Below, in pieces: positions 11,812 through 23,564 of a DNA stretch of 64,000 nt (position 1 is its first letter; every line of letters begins with the position of its first letter). The DNA lies in the NCBI GenBank assembly GCA_963575745.1, contig CAUYUJ010014333.1:220001-284000 (forward strand), given 5' to 3'. The DNA comes from Prorocentrum cordatum (lineage: Eukaryota; Sar; Dinophyceae; Prorocentrales; Prorocentraceae). The notes under the pieces were generated by a model. That model did not search any database. It was not told where the DNA came from and saw only the letters and a program-made list of their open reading frames with translations. The position numbers were made by a program, and so were the translations under genes.

Positions 11812-12015
11812 TCCTCCTCCTCCGGATCTGCCTCCGTCTCCGCCTCCTCCCCCTCCTCCTCATCCGATTCCTTCGTCCGCATCCTCTTCCTTCGTCGTCC
11901 TCTTCCTCCTCCTCCTCCGCCGCCTCCACCTCCTCATGCGCATCCTCTTCCTCCTGCTGTTCCTCCTCCTCCTCCCTCCTCCTGCTCCTGCTCCTCCTCC
12001 ACCTCCTCCTCATCG
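11812..12015 (+). repeat. (TCC)n pyrimidine tract
   Basis: Imperfect TCC repeats with GCC and TTC interruptions on the plus strand. Confidence 0.9.
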
Positions 12016-13110
12016 ACTTTCGTTTGGCCATCAAACTGCTTGCCACCGTTTACAGGACCTGCACTGATGCCGCAAAAACCACACGTGTGGCAAAAGGTTG
12101 GGAATGCGTAGACAACGGCATGGACGCCCAGCCTCTCACAGTCCAAATGAGCGGCAACAATCGCCCAATATAAAGTGTGTACTAGGACGAATGCCACATT
12201 TGAGCTGCCGCCCCCCCCCCCCTGCCAGAGTGGCGATCCGCAGGACCTTCTTCACGCAGGGGCTCCCGAAAACACCGCAACGCGGAGAACATCCGATTCG
12301 ACCGCCGCCAGCCACATCTCATGGGAGACGCGGCTGGCCCTGGTAATCCTGGGCGGGCCACTGCAGGGGAAGGAACAGACCGCGGCGCGGGACTTGCCTC
12401 ACCCGCCGCACTTCAAGCACAACAGCGAAGATGCGCCTCCTTACTCGACTGCGTGGCCCTGGGGTCCGGAGCAATCTCCAGGAGACACGGCGCGGACAGC
12501 CATGGCCATCGGATCCACCACGCCACGGGGAGACAAACAGCGAACACAATCACGCCAAAATGTCCGATATGTTTTCAAAGATGAGCCATGCAGACTGTTT
12601 TACGAGCGGACTAATTCACCATATTATTTGCTAGACTTGGGGTTGGGGGGATGGGCTCTGGCACATAGTTTGGCCAATTCATCCGCGTTCTTGGTGCCGC
12701 GCCGCTTCCGCTCATCAAAAAATAACCCACGGGCCTTGAGTGGGGCCATGCGAGACGGGGTCCTAAACATGGTAAGGCGCCAAAGGCCCGCATATGCAGC
12801 TAATATGAAGATCTCCGCCCAAAGCTCCGAACACGCAACCTCCGCAACCTTCTCTAAGTCCTGCGACTGGCCCTGTATCTCCCGACATCCTCCACCATCT
12901 TACACTCGGTCGCAAGTGTCCATGGCAGCTGGATCTTGCCAGGCGGAGACTCATGCGCAAGGCGCGCACATCCCCGCAACCTGAACAGCACGCGGAACGG
13001 CCAACACGTTGCACCCTAGACCCATCCTCCGAATAAGCCTTCATGAATACGCACCACTGCCCACCCCGCTCGCGAGGACAGGGGCAGGAAGGGACGTTGG
13101 TCAGCACCGT
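12015..13110 (-). other. Weak protein-like stretch, possible retroelement remnant
   Basis: On the minus strand, frames near 12200-12015 read FCHTCGFCGISAGPVNGGKQF, with a C-x2-C pair and a helix-like tail reminiscent of C2H2-type fingers. The frame just upstream reads WLAAVESDVLRVAVFSGAP. The remaining sequence to 13110 has only short frames. I cannot assign a family; decay of a retroelement-associated gene is one possibility. Confidence 0.2.
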
Positions 13111-15985
13111 CAGGGCACGCTCGGGTTCTCAGGGCCCCGCCGGGAGGGAGGACCTGCCACGCGTGCCCACCGCGGCGCATGGCGCGGGCCATTGCCACTC
13201 GAGACTACTTGCCAGCGCTCGAATGGCCACCGCATTAGAGGCGGGAGCATCTGGAAGCTCGATCACATCTGCGACGCCAAGGTCACAGCGAAGCGGAGCG
13301 CCGGCCTGGCATAACAGACAATATTTGGCTAGGCGCGCCAACTGCAGCTTGACAATGCTGGCGCGCGGGGTCGACCCCCCGTCTATCGCCATAGCGGGCG
13401 AACTGAGCCAGGCAGCCTCCAGCAGCCGCGCCGGCCAAACCAGGCCGCTGAAAACCTGTCTTCCGCAACGCACTGAGAGCTCGGAGCCCAGGGGCCCTCG
13501 CGCCATCTCCAGGGGCCACCAAAAGCACGCCCCGAACAGCCGCGCAGGGCGCCATCTTCTGAGAAAGATATCCCGAAGAAGACGCGCCCAACTCGATGCC
13601 CTTTCTACGCCCCAAACTTGTCCCAAGCCAGAACCTTCCACCCCTGGCGCTCAGCGGCAAGCGCGACGACGCGAGCCGGCCCCCGAACGTCCTGCCAACC
13701 TCGCGTAGGTCGGCGGCGCAAGCGTTCAAAACACATCTGCGTGGAGCAAGCGCCCGCCCACCCGCGCCCGGCAGCCTCTCCCCGAGCGACGAGGGACAAC
13801 GCGCGCGCATCACAGGGGGGGGGCCAAATCCGGGGTCCACAGATGAACAGCGCGCAGCGCCCGTCAGCCCTTGGCGCACGTAGACTGGCCTCGAGAACCG
13901 TCGCGCCGCCCAAAACGACAGACCGGCCCGCCCAACGTCGCGCCCTGAACGCCGCCCAAGACGCCACCCAAAACGCAAGGCAGGTTTTGCCGACGGTTGT
14001 TTTCGGGACACGCGATGCCGTCTGCCCGGGGCTGCAAGGTTTTAACAAGCAAAAGTGTCGGGCGGGGCTATGGGGGCAGCGTGGCGGGCGCTGAGTCGGG
14101 CGGCGCTTCGGGGGGACATTCGGCCATCGCGCTCCTGCGTCGTAGCCGGCGCGTTCGGGGCTGTTTTGGCTGGGCCCTGGTCTTGGGCAAACCCGCGTTG
14201 GGGGCCGCGGCTGGGGGGCGCCTGGCGCCTATCCACGGCGCCCTAAACTGCGCTCGCCCCGTCGCGCTGCGAAGCTGGCCGAGACGGGCAGTCTTTGCCC
14301 CTCTGGCCCCGCGACGTCGCGCGTCGGGCGGGGCGGCCGCCGGCGCGAGCGACGCGACGAAAGCCGCTTCGAAAACTCCGAAGGCCGCGCATGCGACCGC
14401 CGCGAACGCGAGGCGCCGCAAATCTTTTTCGCCGCGCCTCGCTGCCCGCGCTAGCTCTCTGCGCAGTTGGATCGCATCCTGGGCGGCGCCCTGGATGAGG
14501 GCCTGTAGAATTATATCTCCGCAGCTGGCGAACGAGGACCGCCGTCGCGGCCAGCTGGCCGCCCATGGCCAGGCCCCCGGGCGGGGAGATGACGAGGCGC
14601 AACCTCTCTAAAGACAAGACCGCCTGCGGTGGCGCAGTTGCGTCGCGATGACTGCTGCCAGCTGCTTGCGCTGCGACGTCGCCGACCGCGCTCCACGGCG
14701 ACGCGCCCCTGGGCGCCCGGTGGGCCTGGCTCAGCCTCGAGCAGCAAGAGGTCCAGAACCGCGATCGCCAAGCCGCGCCCTGCCGCGGCGCCCAGATGCG
14801 CTGCAACTAAGAGCACCAACGGTGCCGAGCACATCGATGACCCGCGCGCCGCGGCGCAGCGACGGCACGGGGCGCAGCCGAAACGGGCGGGACTGATGCT
14901 CGGCGGCGACAGCAGCGAGAACGCAGCGGCAGACCTTGCGCGGGCCTCGGCGAAGTCAACGAGCTCCGAGGCCGAGCGGCCCCCCGCGCTCCGACGCCGC
15001 CCCGCCCCCGAGCTCTGCCCCCGAACTTCGCTCGCGCAGCTGCGCCCGGCCACCTCGCGCCGACAACCCCGTTGGCGAGAACGCCCCCGCCGGGAAACTT
15101 CGCCCTGGACAGCTCGGACAACGCGCGCACTGCGCGGGGGGCAGAGCAAAGGGTCGGAAGCCGCCTTCTGGCCCACTCAACACGAAGAGGGTCGCGGCCC
15201 GCTTGAAGGACGGACGCGCGCCTACAAGCCCGATCCTATACCACAACACCCCCTCCAAGAGGCCGCCCGAGGTCGCCCCAATCCCAGAACTCGCGAGAGC
15301 GCCCACCTGAGACTGAGGCCTGACTGGCACTGTGCAAAAATCTGGCTCGGCGCTGGTCTCTGGGCGCGCCCAGCAAATCGGACTCGCGGTAGACTGACGT
15401 GCTAGACCTTCGTCATTGGCGACCGCAGCTGTCGCCCAGGCGCGCCGCTGCTTGCCTCTGCGGGCAGAAAACAAGCGCTCGGCAACAAAGGCAAATTGAT
15501 CTGCAGCTGACTGCCGCGCCCATGGGCTGCGACTGACTAGCGGGGCCCTCTGCTGCCGCGCTGGGGCCCGCGAAACTGACGGGGCGCTCCCGCTGGAGCC
15601 CCCCGGGCTCAATGTAGACCAGCTCGCGCCGAACTCCTTCTCCAAAGCACCAACCAACCCCCGGCCACAATCATCCAACGAGCCCATGCCGCCAACAGCG
15701 TGAACATATTCGAGAAGGCTCGAGTGATCGGCCGGTCCCGGCACGAGCCCGACGACGGGCCCCAAAGGAAACGAGCGACCAGCCTGGGGATGGGGAACGC
15801 GGCGGCGACAAGGACCAGCGCGTCTTGACGGAAGCCCTCCTGCGACTGGCAGGAGCGAACGCTGGCGGGTAGACATGCAGCAACGCGATCGACTCACGGG
15901 CGGAAGATGGGGGGTTGCCTCCGGGAACGAACGCGCTTACCCAGCGGAGTTGCCGTCGACGGCCGCGCGGCAGCCCGCGCGCAGA
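13110..15985. other. GC-rich DNA with no recognised gene
   Basis: Very GC-rich. Open frames of 150-310 codons exist on both strands because stop codons are rare at this composition. I looked for motifs in each and found none that I would defend. A minus-strand frame ending GWKVLAWDKFGA near 13605 faintly recalls Rossmann-type methyltransferase motifs, but nothing downstream supports it. Confidence 0.4.
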
Positions 15986-17580
15986 CGCGAAAGGGGGTTT
16001 CCATCCGAATCTCAGATTTGCGCGCAGCTGGGACGCCTCCACAGATGGTTCCAGCCCCGGTGATTTTTCCGACGGGCAAATACGAATGTGCCGATCTAGC
16101 TTCTTCGACTGCGCCTCGTGGCTACCGCGATCACACCCATGAGCTCAGACCTCAAGAAGCGCAACCGCAAGGTTCTGAACCTCCTCATCCAGATATCGTG
16201 CAACAGACTCCCAGGACGTCGCGCTGCAATTCTTCCATTCTGAAATGATCAGAAGGACCCCTGCAGCCCGATACTGATTACATGCTTGAATTTGCTCCCG
16301 TTGGGCCCAGCGCCGCTGCCAGCGACGCTGGGGCTCTGTGCAGGCCAGGCAGACGGGGCTCCAGGCAGAGGGTTTTGGGGGGGGCAGCCAAGGGGGTCGG
16401 GAAAGCGGGGGCGGCAGGGGGAAGGAGACGTGCCTCGGAAAAACAACCCAGGGGGGGCCGAAACAGCAGTTCCGACGCCAACCCCCGATGGCCTGATACA
16501 CCCCCCGACTTGCCACTGGTGGCCTCCCCGAGGACGCAGGCTGACCTCCAGCTCCGCCTGCACCTCCTTCGCCCTTGCCGACGCCCTTGCACAAGGCCGT
16601 TGCAGCTCGGGCGCGCGCGCCAGGGGCGTGCGCGGGCGCACGGCCCCCCGCAGATGGGGGCCCAGGCGGAGGGGCGGGATGGGAAAGCCCACTACCCACA
16701 GGCCGAGGACCATCAGCATGATGACCACTGCCTGCCTAATCACACTTGGGGGTCTTGCGCTTCTTGGCCAACCTGGATACGTGCCACCGGTGTTTCTGCA
16801 GCTGCTCTGCGCGCTCCTTCGCACCGCAGAACAGCTGGGTCGCAATGTCAGGCAGGGCCTCTTTCATCTTGGCCTTGCGCTCGGCGACCTGTTTCTTGCA
16901 TTCGCTGGTGATGTCGTGGGTCCCGCAGTACGCGAAGTAATCATCACACTGGCTGAAGTCCAGGAAGACGGTGTCGCCCTGCAGCAGCTGGTGGCCGACA
17001 CTTTCGGCGCTTGGCCAGCAGGCTTGCCATCCGAGGGGTACATCCGACAACACGTGTTGCTTGTATTCGTCATTTGCCTTGGCGGGGTCGCGCGCCCTCG
17101 GCGACTAGCTGCTGAGCGATGAAGGCCTGCTCCCAATTGGCGAGCGTGGCGGGCTCCTTTTCGAGCTGTTGCTCAAAATCCAGGACTTTCTACTGCCTTC
17201 TGCGCGCGCGTAACTGGGCAGGCGGATTCCTGGTCGCGACGTGTAGGAAAACATATGCTGGGATATTTTCGAGTTGGCCGAGTCGACAGACTTGCGGCCC
17301 AGCTCGACCAGCTGTTCCAGCCCCAACACGGACAGCTCGAGTTCATCCTTGCCGACACCTGACGGGGGTTGTAGGCCGACGGCGAGCTGGAGTCATTGAC
17401 CATCACTGGATACATCATCCTGCACATCATCTCGCAGCGCAGCATCCCACCGAGCGTTGCGGTGGACTCACTCCCGCTTGCACTGCCACTTCTTGACTGT
17501 GGGTGGGATAGTTCACGTCTCTCTTTGCTCCACGAAACACGCCTCTGGTGACCTCCATCAACATGCCCGCTGTCCGTCAT
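15985..17580 (-). pseudogene. Frameshifted ORF1-like retrocopy
   Basis: Minus-strand protein-like sequence survives in several frames. In order: GKDELELSVLGLEQLVELG and RKSVDSANSKISQHMF (about 17355-17250); after a frameshift KVLDFEQQLEKEPATLANWE (about 17185-17120); after another shift NDEYKQHVLSDVPLGWQACW and the Cys-containing DYFAYCGTHDITSECKKQ, ending KKRKTPKCD at a stop near 16736. Further down, KEVQAELEVSLR (about 16560) and WESVARYLDEEVQNLAVALL (about 16210-16150) may belong to the same protein, and KKLDRHIRICPSEKSPGLEP (about 16110-16050) to its tail. The charged heptad-like style matches the fragment at 0.9-2.1 kb. A relic spliced leader sits 140 nt upstream of the first segment, on the same strand, so this looks like a reverse-transcribed trans-spliced mRNA. 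No known domain is recognised; ORF1-type retroelement protein is inference. Confidence 0.45.
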
Positions 17581-17721
17581 GGAATTGGAAAGGGAGAACG
17601 GAGCGTGAGAGAACAGAGAAGGTGAACTGTCTGCCGCCCCAGGCTGAACGGGAAAACTGCACGGTGTCTAAGCGCTCGACGCCCCACCCCCTCTCGGGCC
17701 CTTGCCTCAAACCGAAACGGC

Positions 17722-17743
17722 CTTGAACCAAAATGGTTGCGGA
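17722..17743 (-). other. Relic spliced leader (SL) in genomic DNA
   Basis: The minus strand reads TCCGCAACCATTTTGG followed by TTCAAG. It aligns without gaps to the 22-nt dinoflagellate SL with 19 matches; the three differences (positions 5, 7 and 17) are all transitions (T to C, G to A, C to T). My rough estimate for at most three mismatches anywhere in this window, assuming equal base use, is about one in a thousand. It lies 140-200 nt upstream of the ORF1-like retrocopy on the same strand. Confidence 0.7.
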
Positions 17744-17744
17744 C

Positions 17745-18055
17745 TTCCTCCTCCTCCTCCTCCTCCTCCTCCTCCTCCTTCTTTTCCTCCTCTTCATGCT
17801 CTTCCTCCTGCTCCTCCACCTCCTCCGCCACCTCCCCCTCCCCCTCCTCCATAGCATTCCTCATGGTCCTCCTCTCCCTCCTCCTCCTTCTCCTCCTTCT
17901 CCTCCTCCTACTCCTCTTTCTCCTCCCCCTCCTCCTCCTCCGTTTCCTTCTACTCTTCCTCATCCTCCATCACATTCTTCATTATCCTCCTAGTCCGCCT
18001 TCTTCTCCTTCTCCGTCTCCTCCTCTTCCTCATCCTCCGCCCCCTCCTCCTCATC
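17745..18055 (+). repeat. (TCC)n pyrimidine tract
   Basis: TCC repeats with TTC and CCC interruptions, passing directly into a TCA array, the same order as at 2.17-3.5 kb. Confidence 0.9.
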
Positions 18056-18075
18056 ACCATCATCATCATCATCAG

Positions 18076-18131
<56 letters not shown>

Positions 18132-18348
18132 ACATTGTCAGCATCATCATCATCATCAGCATCATCAACATCATCATCATCAGCAACAGCATCAGCTTCA
18201 ACATCAACATCAACATCATCATCAACATCATCACCACCACCACCATCATCATCATCATAATCGTCATCATCACCATCACCATCACCATCACAATCACCAT
18301 CGTCATCATCATCATCATCACAATCATTCATCATCCATCATCATCATG

Positions 18349-18381
<33 letters not shown>

Positions 18382-18475
18382 GTCATCATCATCATCATCA
18401 TCATCATCACCATCATAGTCATCATCATCATCATCAACATCATCATCAACATCGACATCACCATCCACATCATCC
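18055..18475 (+). repeat. (TCA)n triplet array
   Basis: Clean ATC/TCA runs at 18055-18130 and 18340-18410, with CAACAT interruptions. Poly-His/Ile/Ser and poly-Asp/Met frames result and are not genes. Confidence 0.95.
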
Positions 18476-18567
18476 GTTATAGGAAGCCTCCTCCTCCTTC
18501 TCCTCATCCACCCCTCTTCGCCTCCCTGTCGAACCATCGGACGTGTCCGTAGGCCTAGTTGGGCGCT

Positions 18568-18785
18568 TCATATCCTTCTGCAGCTGGCCACATCGAAGCT
18601 GAAAGTGTCCAACAGGTACACGCTTGGAGGGTTGGTCGTTTTCAAAATGAGGCTCTCGCCGCCGTGCGCATAGTCATCTTTCCCAAAAGGTTCACTACTT
18701 CCACAGATGAAGGACCGCACGATTTCAAACATCGAGGTTTCGCTCAAGTGCCGCGCGCATTCCTCTTGACTTTCCAGCAGCTACA
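18568..18785 (-). pseudogene. Orphan terminal exon or gene fragment, unknown protein
   Basis: A 71-codon minus-strand frame without a start codon runs from just after a possible acceptor (GTGTAG at about 18790-18785) to a TGA at 18568-18570. It reads naturally as protein: ECARHLSETSMFEIVRSFIC, then GSSEPFGKDDYAHGGESLIL, then TTNPPSVYLLDTFSFDVAS. Amino-acid use is balanced and unlike the low-complexity frames nearby. I do not recognise the family. It may be the last exon of a gene whose other exons are out of reach, or a fragment left by retroposition; no upstream exon is evident to 19000. Confidence 0.35.
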
Positions 18786-18789
18786 CGGA

Positions 18790-19978
18790 TCGGCCAACAC
18801 GACAGAGTTATTGTGGCGCCGCGGGGCGGGGTATGAAAGTGCCATGAGGAACACCAACTTACACGCCCACCTACAAGCGTACCCTCCCCCCAAAACATGT
18901 GTGTTGAAGGCGGCGTGGCCGCTGGAAGTCTGACGTGGACTGCTCATACCGGAGCGCCCATGGCACTCAGAAGGTGTCAGGAAGACTGGGGACAATGTAG
19001 TGTTAATTCTTTCTTTAACCGACGTCGATCTTCAGACCCCCCCAATCGTGGAAACAAAATATCATTTCGACGCCCTTATTGACGGACTGGGGTCCCACCA
19101 AAAGTGGGGCAACATGTTTCCCCGCGGTACCCGCCGCCCGCCGCGCAACAACGACGAGGAAGAGGAGGCGGATGAGGAGGGGAGAAAGAGGAGGCGGAGG
19201 AGGAGCTGGGGGAGGAGGAGGAGCGGAGTTTATTCCCCGCCGAAAGAAACAGGGAGGAACAAAACTAAATACCTACTTTGGTTACGTGCTGCACGTTGTT
19301 ATGCGACGCGTGGGGATGCACAAGTGCACCTCGTCATGTAAGCGCACAGGGAATCTCAACACAACTTGCACAGTGGTGCAGCTATCCGACAACCAAAAAA
19401 ACGTCCCGGGCTGGGGATTACATCTCGCGCCCCTACCTGTATTCTCCTCCCCCCATCCACCCCTCCTCCCCCCTTCCTTGCCTTGGTGGACTTGCGCCGC
19501 GTGTGGTAGGACAGATTGGCGTGGGAATGCTCTGGGATGCCGCCCCTACCGTTCCTGGGGTTCGGGCCTCATCGCTGCTCTCTCATGGTAGCGCGGCTGG
19601 TCCTGTTTTGATTCTGATTCCCGAAACGTCTATCATCACCACCTGCTCACTTTCCCTTCTCTGCCCACCATTCGCGCTGCCCCCCCCCCCCCGCGGCCGC
19701 CTTCATTGCGGGGGGCGGGGTCGGAAACGAGTGCGTTCGCGGGGCGGGGCGTGACGCCAACGAGCCAGAGGGGCTGACCGCGAGAATGAGGAGGGAGGGA
19801 AGGGAGGGAGGGGAGGGGGAGGAGGGAGCTGACGGGTGAGTGAGGGGAAGGAGGGGAGGAGGGGAGGGAGGGAGCGAAGGTGGGAGGAAGGGGGAGGAGA
19901 GAGCGGAGGGGGGATGGGGAAGGAGTGGAGTGGAGTGGAGTGGACCCCGTTGCGGACTGCAAGTGACTTCTGACCACA
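18790..19978. other. Unassigned sequence with purine tracts
   Basis: Contains a GGA tract (19150-19225), a C14 run (about 19680) and a long GGGA-rich tract (19780-19945). A plus-strand frame at about 19020-19140 (KYHFDALIDGLGSHQKWG) is protein-like but short. No gene is called. Confidence 0.4.
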
Positions 19979-21823
19979 CTAAGGAAGAGCTCTCGATCGC
20001 CTCGCCTTCTGCTCGGCTTGGCTGAGGACCTTCGGCTGCCTATTAGCAGCGATCCGATCGAGATATTCACGTCGTGCTTTGGTCACACCCAGGGGGCCAG
20101 GACACGGGGCACCCAGGGACCTCAACTGCTTTTCAGCAATAGCCCCGCAGAGGCTGCAAAACCAAACTCCGAGGGTAGTATGGACGTTCAGAGTGTGAGA
20201 CACATGGGCCCAGCCCCCCATGACATGCACTCTAGAACCTACCTTAGGAGACATGATCACGCCATCAACATTAAATAACTGAGGGCACTCGGTGCCCCAC
20301 CAGGCTTTCATTTTGGCCTTCGTGGCCGACGAAAAACACCGAAAACAGTTCTGCTTGCAATCAGACAATCTATGCGGGGAGAGGAGGGAAGAGACAGCAG
20401 CAGCAGAAGGAGGAGGTGGAGGGCGGTCCTGGGCCACACGGCCTCTGGTTCTCACCTCGCGCTCGGCCTCTTCCGTGGCCTTCATGCTGTCAAGAGCCGC
20501 TCGCAGAAGGCGGAGCCGTACAAGATATGCACGTCGCTCGTGCTGCAATGCTCTGGCCAGATCGGCTTGGGGTATCTGGGCCTCCATTGCCGCCACCCCC
20601 GCCAGCTCGTCCACGATGGTGTTGCCCACGACCAGGGCGGACACCCCATGTCCACGAGCCACATCCGCGGCAGTCAAATGGGAATGCGTGAACAAAACCG
20701 TGATGCTTCGTCCTCGTGCCAGCTCTCCAACTTCACGCCACAGATCAGCGTCTTCACCAGACGGTCGAAAATGAGTGCCAGCATACCATCCTGCAACCAC
20801 CGGGTCACAGTCGGACACATAAACCATTGCGCCTCGCGAGCCCCACAGCGTCACGGCCAGCGCCTTGAGCTCGCCGCGCGGCACGACCTGCCGTGGGCCC
20901 ACCAGCGGACCGCGGACCGCGGCCATCGCCGCGTAGCCCCGCATGTGGACCACCGCCAGGCCCACACGACGCAGGCGTGCCGACGCCGTGAACTTGCCGC
21001 CCGACGCGTCGCCGAACAGCCACAGCGGGTCGGCGGCAGTGCCCTCGCCGAAGACGCCCTCGTCGAACGAGTTGAGACCAGCGACCGTCCACTCCGCCTC
21101 CTGGCAAGGCTCAGGCACTTGCATCCACCCCGCTGGGAGGAGGCCTCGGAGCCAGAAGCCCTCGTCTGCCTCAGCTTGCGCGCAGGCCGGCGCCACGAAC
21201 GTGTCGGAGTCCGCGTAGGCCTTGGAGCCCTGGTTCCTGTCGCAAATCCACGCCCTATGCATGGGGCTTTCATCATACTGCTTACACCTGTCACATGTGG
21301 CGTTGCCACGGTACGATTTGAGAAACTGTTTTTTCCGCAACTTGGGCCAGAAACCACCAGTGGCGATATTGAGCATCACCTCCTCCAGTCGAGGATCTTG
21401 TGCCCCCAGCTGTTTGAGCAAAAACCGATATGATTCTGAGTCAACTTCTCCAGCTAGCCCACTTCCACAATAATGAGCCTCAGCATGCTGCCACAGTCGC
21501 CGTCGAGCCGTGTGTCGGATATCCGCCACCAGAGGGGCATGAGTATCCAACCATTTATTGCCCGTGTAGATGTGATCTGGAAACTGCCACTCCTCCGTCG
21601 TGCCCTTGTCCCCTTGGTAAGACCAGGCACTAGGTGACATTGGCTGCCAATCCACACGAAACAACTGAAGCACCGTTGCCGAGATGGGGCCCTGTACTCT
21701 CTTAATCTGGTCCCTCGGTGAGGCCCCCTGCATTGATGCGACCACCTGCGGCCACACACGTGCCACGCCACGCCGAAGATCAGGATGAGCCTGCCATATC
21801 GTGAGCCAAGTATCGATATGCCG
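19979..21823 (-). pseudogene. LINE retrotransposon 3' half: zinc knuckle, RNase H, C-terminal tail
   Basis: A single minus-strand open frame of about 614 codons carries the C-terminal half of an APE-type LINE polyprotein. Seen in order: a linker starting RHIDTWLTIWQAHPDLRRGV; a C-x2-C-x8-H-x4-C knuckle (TCDRCKQYDESPMHRAWIC); an RNase H domain with the acidic quartet in FGDASGG (D), PRGELKAL (E), VYVSDCDPVV (D) and NTIVDELAG (D); and a tail with WFCSLCGAI and PKVLSQAEQKARR before the stop. RNase H would remove the RNA strand during target-primed reverse transcription. Endonuclease and RT are missing: upstream of about 21823 the frame continues 183 codons through GGGAG-rich repeat DNA and is not LINE. 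This is a 5'-truncated copy whose remaining domains are surprisingly free of stops, so insertion is probably fairly recent. Confidence 0.85.
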
Positions 21824-22025
21824 AGGGGGGAAGGAGGGAGGGAGGGGAGGGAGGGAGAGGAGAGAGCTAGGGGGGGGTGATTGATCCAGACTCGGGTAAG
21901 GATGGCGCCCCTGCTCCAATCGGCGGGTGGACCCGCAGCAAACTGGGCGGGGGGGGGAAGGGGGAGGAGGGGGAGGGAGGGAGAGGAGGAAGGGGGAGGG
22001 AGGGGGGAGGGAAGGTAAGGAGGGG
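21823..22025 (+). repeat. GGGAGG purine tract
   Basis: Two GGGAGGGA-rich tracts (21823-21875 and 21945-22022) separated by about 70 bp of ordinary sequence, abutting the truncated 5' side of the LINE fragment. Confidence 0.85.
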
Positions 22026-22149
22026 ACTACGTAATGTTTAAAAACTGTTTTAAAAATAGGTTGGGGAGACAGTTTAAAAATGGTTTTCCCCAGAGCTGTA
22101 GTGCGCCTATAGAAAGCAGAAGGGAGGCGGCGCAAATTGGATCGCGGGA

Positions 22150-22400
22150 AACGTCCCCGCGACCGCCCTGGCGCCCTGCGTGCAAGGGCAGATTCCTGCG
22201 CACCCCGTTGGCGTCCGGCCACGCCTGCCACGCCCTCCGGCCCCAGCGTGGATATATAGAGACTGCGCTCAGGGACCACTCCCTGCGCACCGCGCACCCT
22301 GTCTGGGTCGCGAACAAGCCACACCTGACACGCCCGAGCCTGGCGTGGAAAGAGACCGCACTTGGGGACCATCCCTTGCGCACGCCCTCCGGTGCCGAGA
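22150..22400 (+). repeat. About 100-bp tandem repeat, 2-3 diverged copies
   Basis: Copies share TGCGCACCCCGTTGG-type, CCACGCCTGCCACGCCC-type and GACTGCGCTCAGGGACCACT-type words. Spacing between the CCTTGCGCAC-type words is about 100 bp. Confidence 0.5.
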
Positions 22401-22584
22401 GGGCCACAAGTGCGCTAAGATGGCCTCCAAGATGGCGCAATATGGTCCAAGTTGGCTCAAGATGGCATCATCAGACCGGCGACATGTGATGAAAATACTA
22501 TGCAACTAACGTTTGTTTTCGGAGGCGGGGAGTCGAGGCGGAGGGGAGCGGAGGCAGAGTGGAACAACAGGACAGGAGAGGGGC

Positions 22585-22850
22585 TAGACCAGGTTACGAC
22601 GAAGGCCAGATCGCCCTCCAGGCCAGAAAGGCCCTCAGCAAGCTGCTCAGTTCGAGGCCGCACCAAGGCTACACCAGGATACAACGAAGGTCGCACCGCC
22701 CTCTGGGCCAAATTTGCGGGGCTACACCAGGATACGATGAAGGCCGTCCCCCCTCTGGGCCACGCAAGCGGGGCTACATCAGGTTACAACGAGGGCCAGC
22801 GCGCCCTCCAGGCTAGACATAAGGGGCTACACCAAGCTACAATATCACAT
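22585..22850 (+). repeat. 52-53 bp tandem repeat, about 5 copies
   Basis: Unit begins GGCTACACCAGGATAC, then ACGAAGGCC and CCCTCTGGGCCA. Copies start near 22721, 22773 and 22826 (spacing 52 and 53 bp), with two more diverged ones to the left. Confidence 0.75.
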
Positions 22851-23114
22851 CGGCATTATCCCTGGCACCGAGGTATATACAAGTAGCATCGATCGGCATC
22901 CATGGATTTTTTCAAGGGGGACATATAGATATAACAATTATTCGGATGCGCGTCAATGGCAGTCGGGATCCCGGGGGGGGGGAGGGCGGGGTCATTACCT
23001 AACAGCGAAGACTGATAGGTTTCTAGTAGGGTCGAAAGAGAGCATCATGACTCCCCAGGGGGGTCTGGGCAGATGCTGGACAGATGCCGGACGGGTGCCG
23101 CGGGAATCCGGTGA

Positions 23115-23560
23115 CTCACCAGAACCTTATCCCAGGCCACATTTTGACTGCCCGGAGCCAACAGAACACCATTCCCAGGCCACATTTTGAATGCCCGGAG
23201 CCAACTGTAAACCACTTCGTGTTCTTCGTGCTCCCAGAACACCATTCCCAGGCCACATCTTGAATGTCCGGAGCCAGCAGTAGGCCACTTCGTGTTCTTC
23301 GTTTTCCCAGAACACCATTCCCAGGCCACATTTTGAATGCCCGGAGCCAACTGTAGGCCACTTCGTGTTCTTCGTGTTCCCAGAACGCCACTCCCAGGCC
23401 ACATTTTGAATGCCCGGAGCCAACTGTAGGCCACTTCGTGTTCTTCGTGTTCCCAGAAAACCATTCCTGTACCATAGTTTGATTGCCCGGAGCCAACTGT
23501 GGGCCACTTCGTGTTCTTCGTGTTCCCAGAACACCAGTCCTGTGCCATATTTTGAATGCC
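23115..23560 (-). repeat. 73-bp minisatellite block of copy A
   Basis: About six copies; on the minus strand each reads GGGAATGGTGTTCTGGGAAC, then ACGAAGTGGCCTACAGTTGG, then CTCCGGGCATTCAAAATGTGG. Spacing is 73 bp (for example 23174 to 23247). Because 73 is not a multiple of three, the same peptide words recur in rotating frames. Confidence 0.9.
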
Positions 23561-23564
23561 CGAG

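Noticed and set aside
13605-14048. Minus frame ending GWKVLAWDKFGA, reminiscent of a methyltransferase motif
   Set aside because: A single weak motif in very GC-rich DNA; no downstream catalytic motif is found in any frame.
21824-22372. The first 183 codons of the open frame that leads into the RNase H region
   Set aside because: They run through GGGAG-rich repeat DNA and a 100-bp tandem repeat. LINE similarity begins only at RHIDTWLTIW near 21823.
22436-22465. SL-like word GTTGGCTCAAG followed by ATG
   Set aside because: Only the last ten bases match the SL; the 5' half has about three matches in eleven. It sits among AAGATGGC-type local repeats that explain the match.
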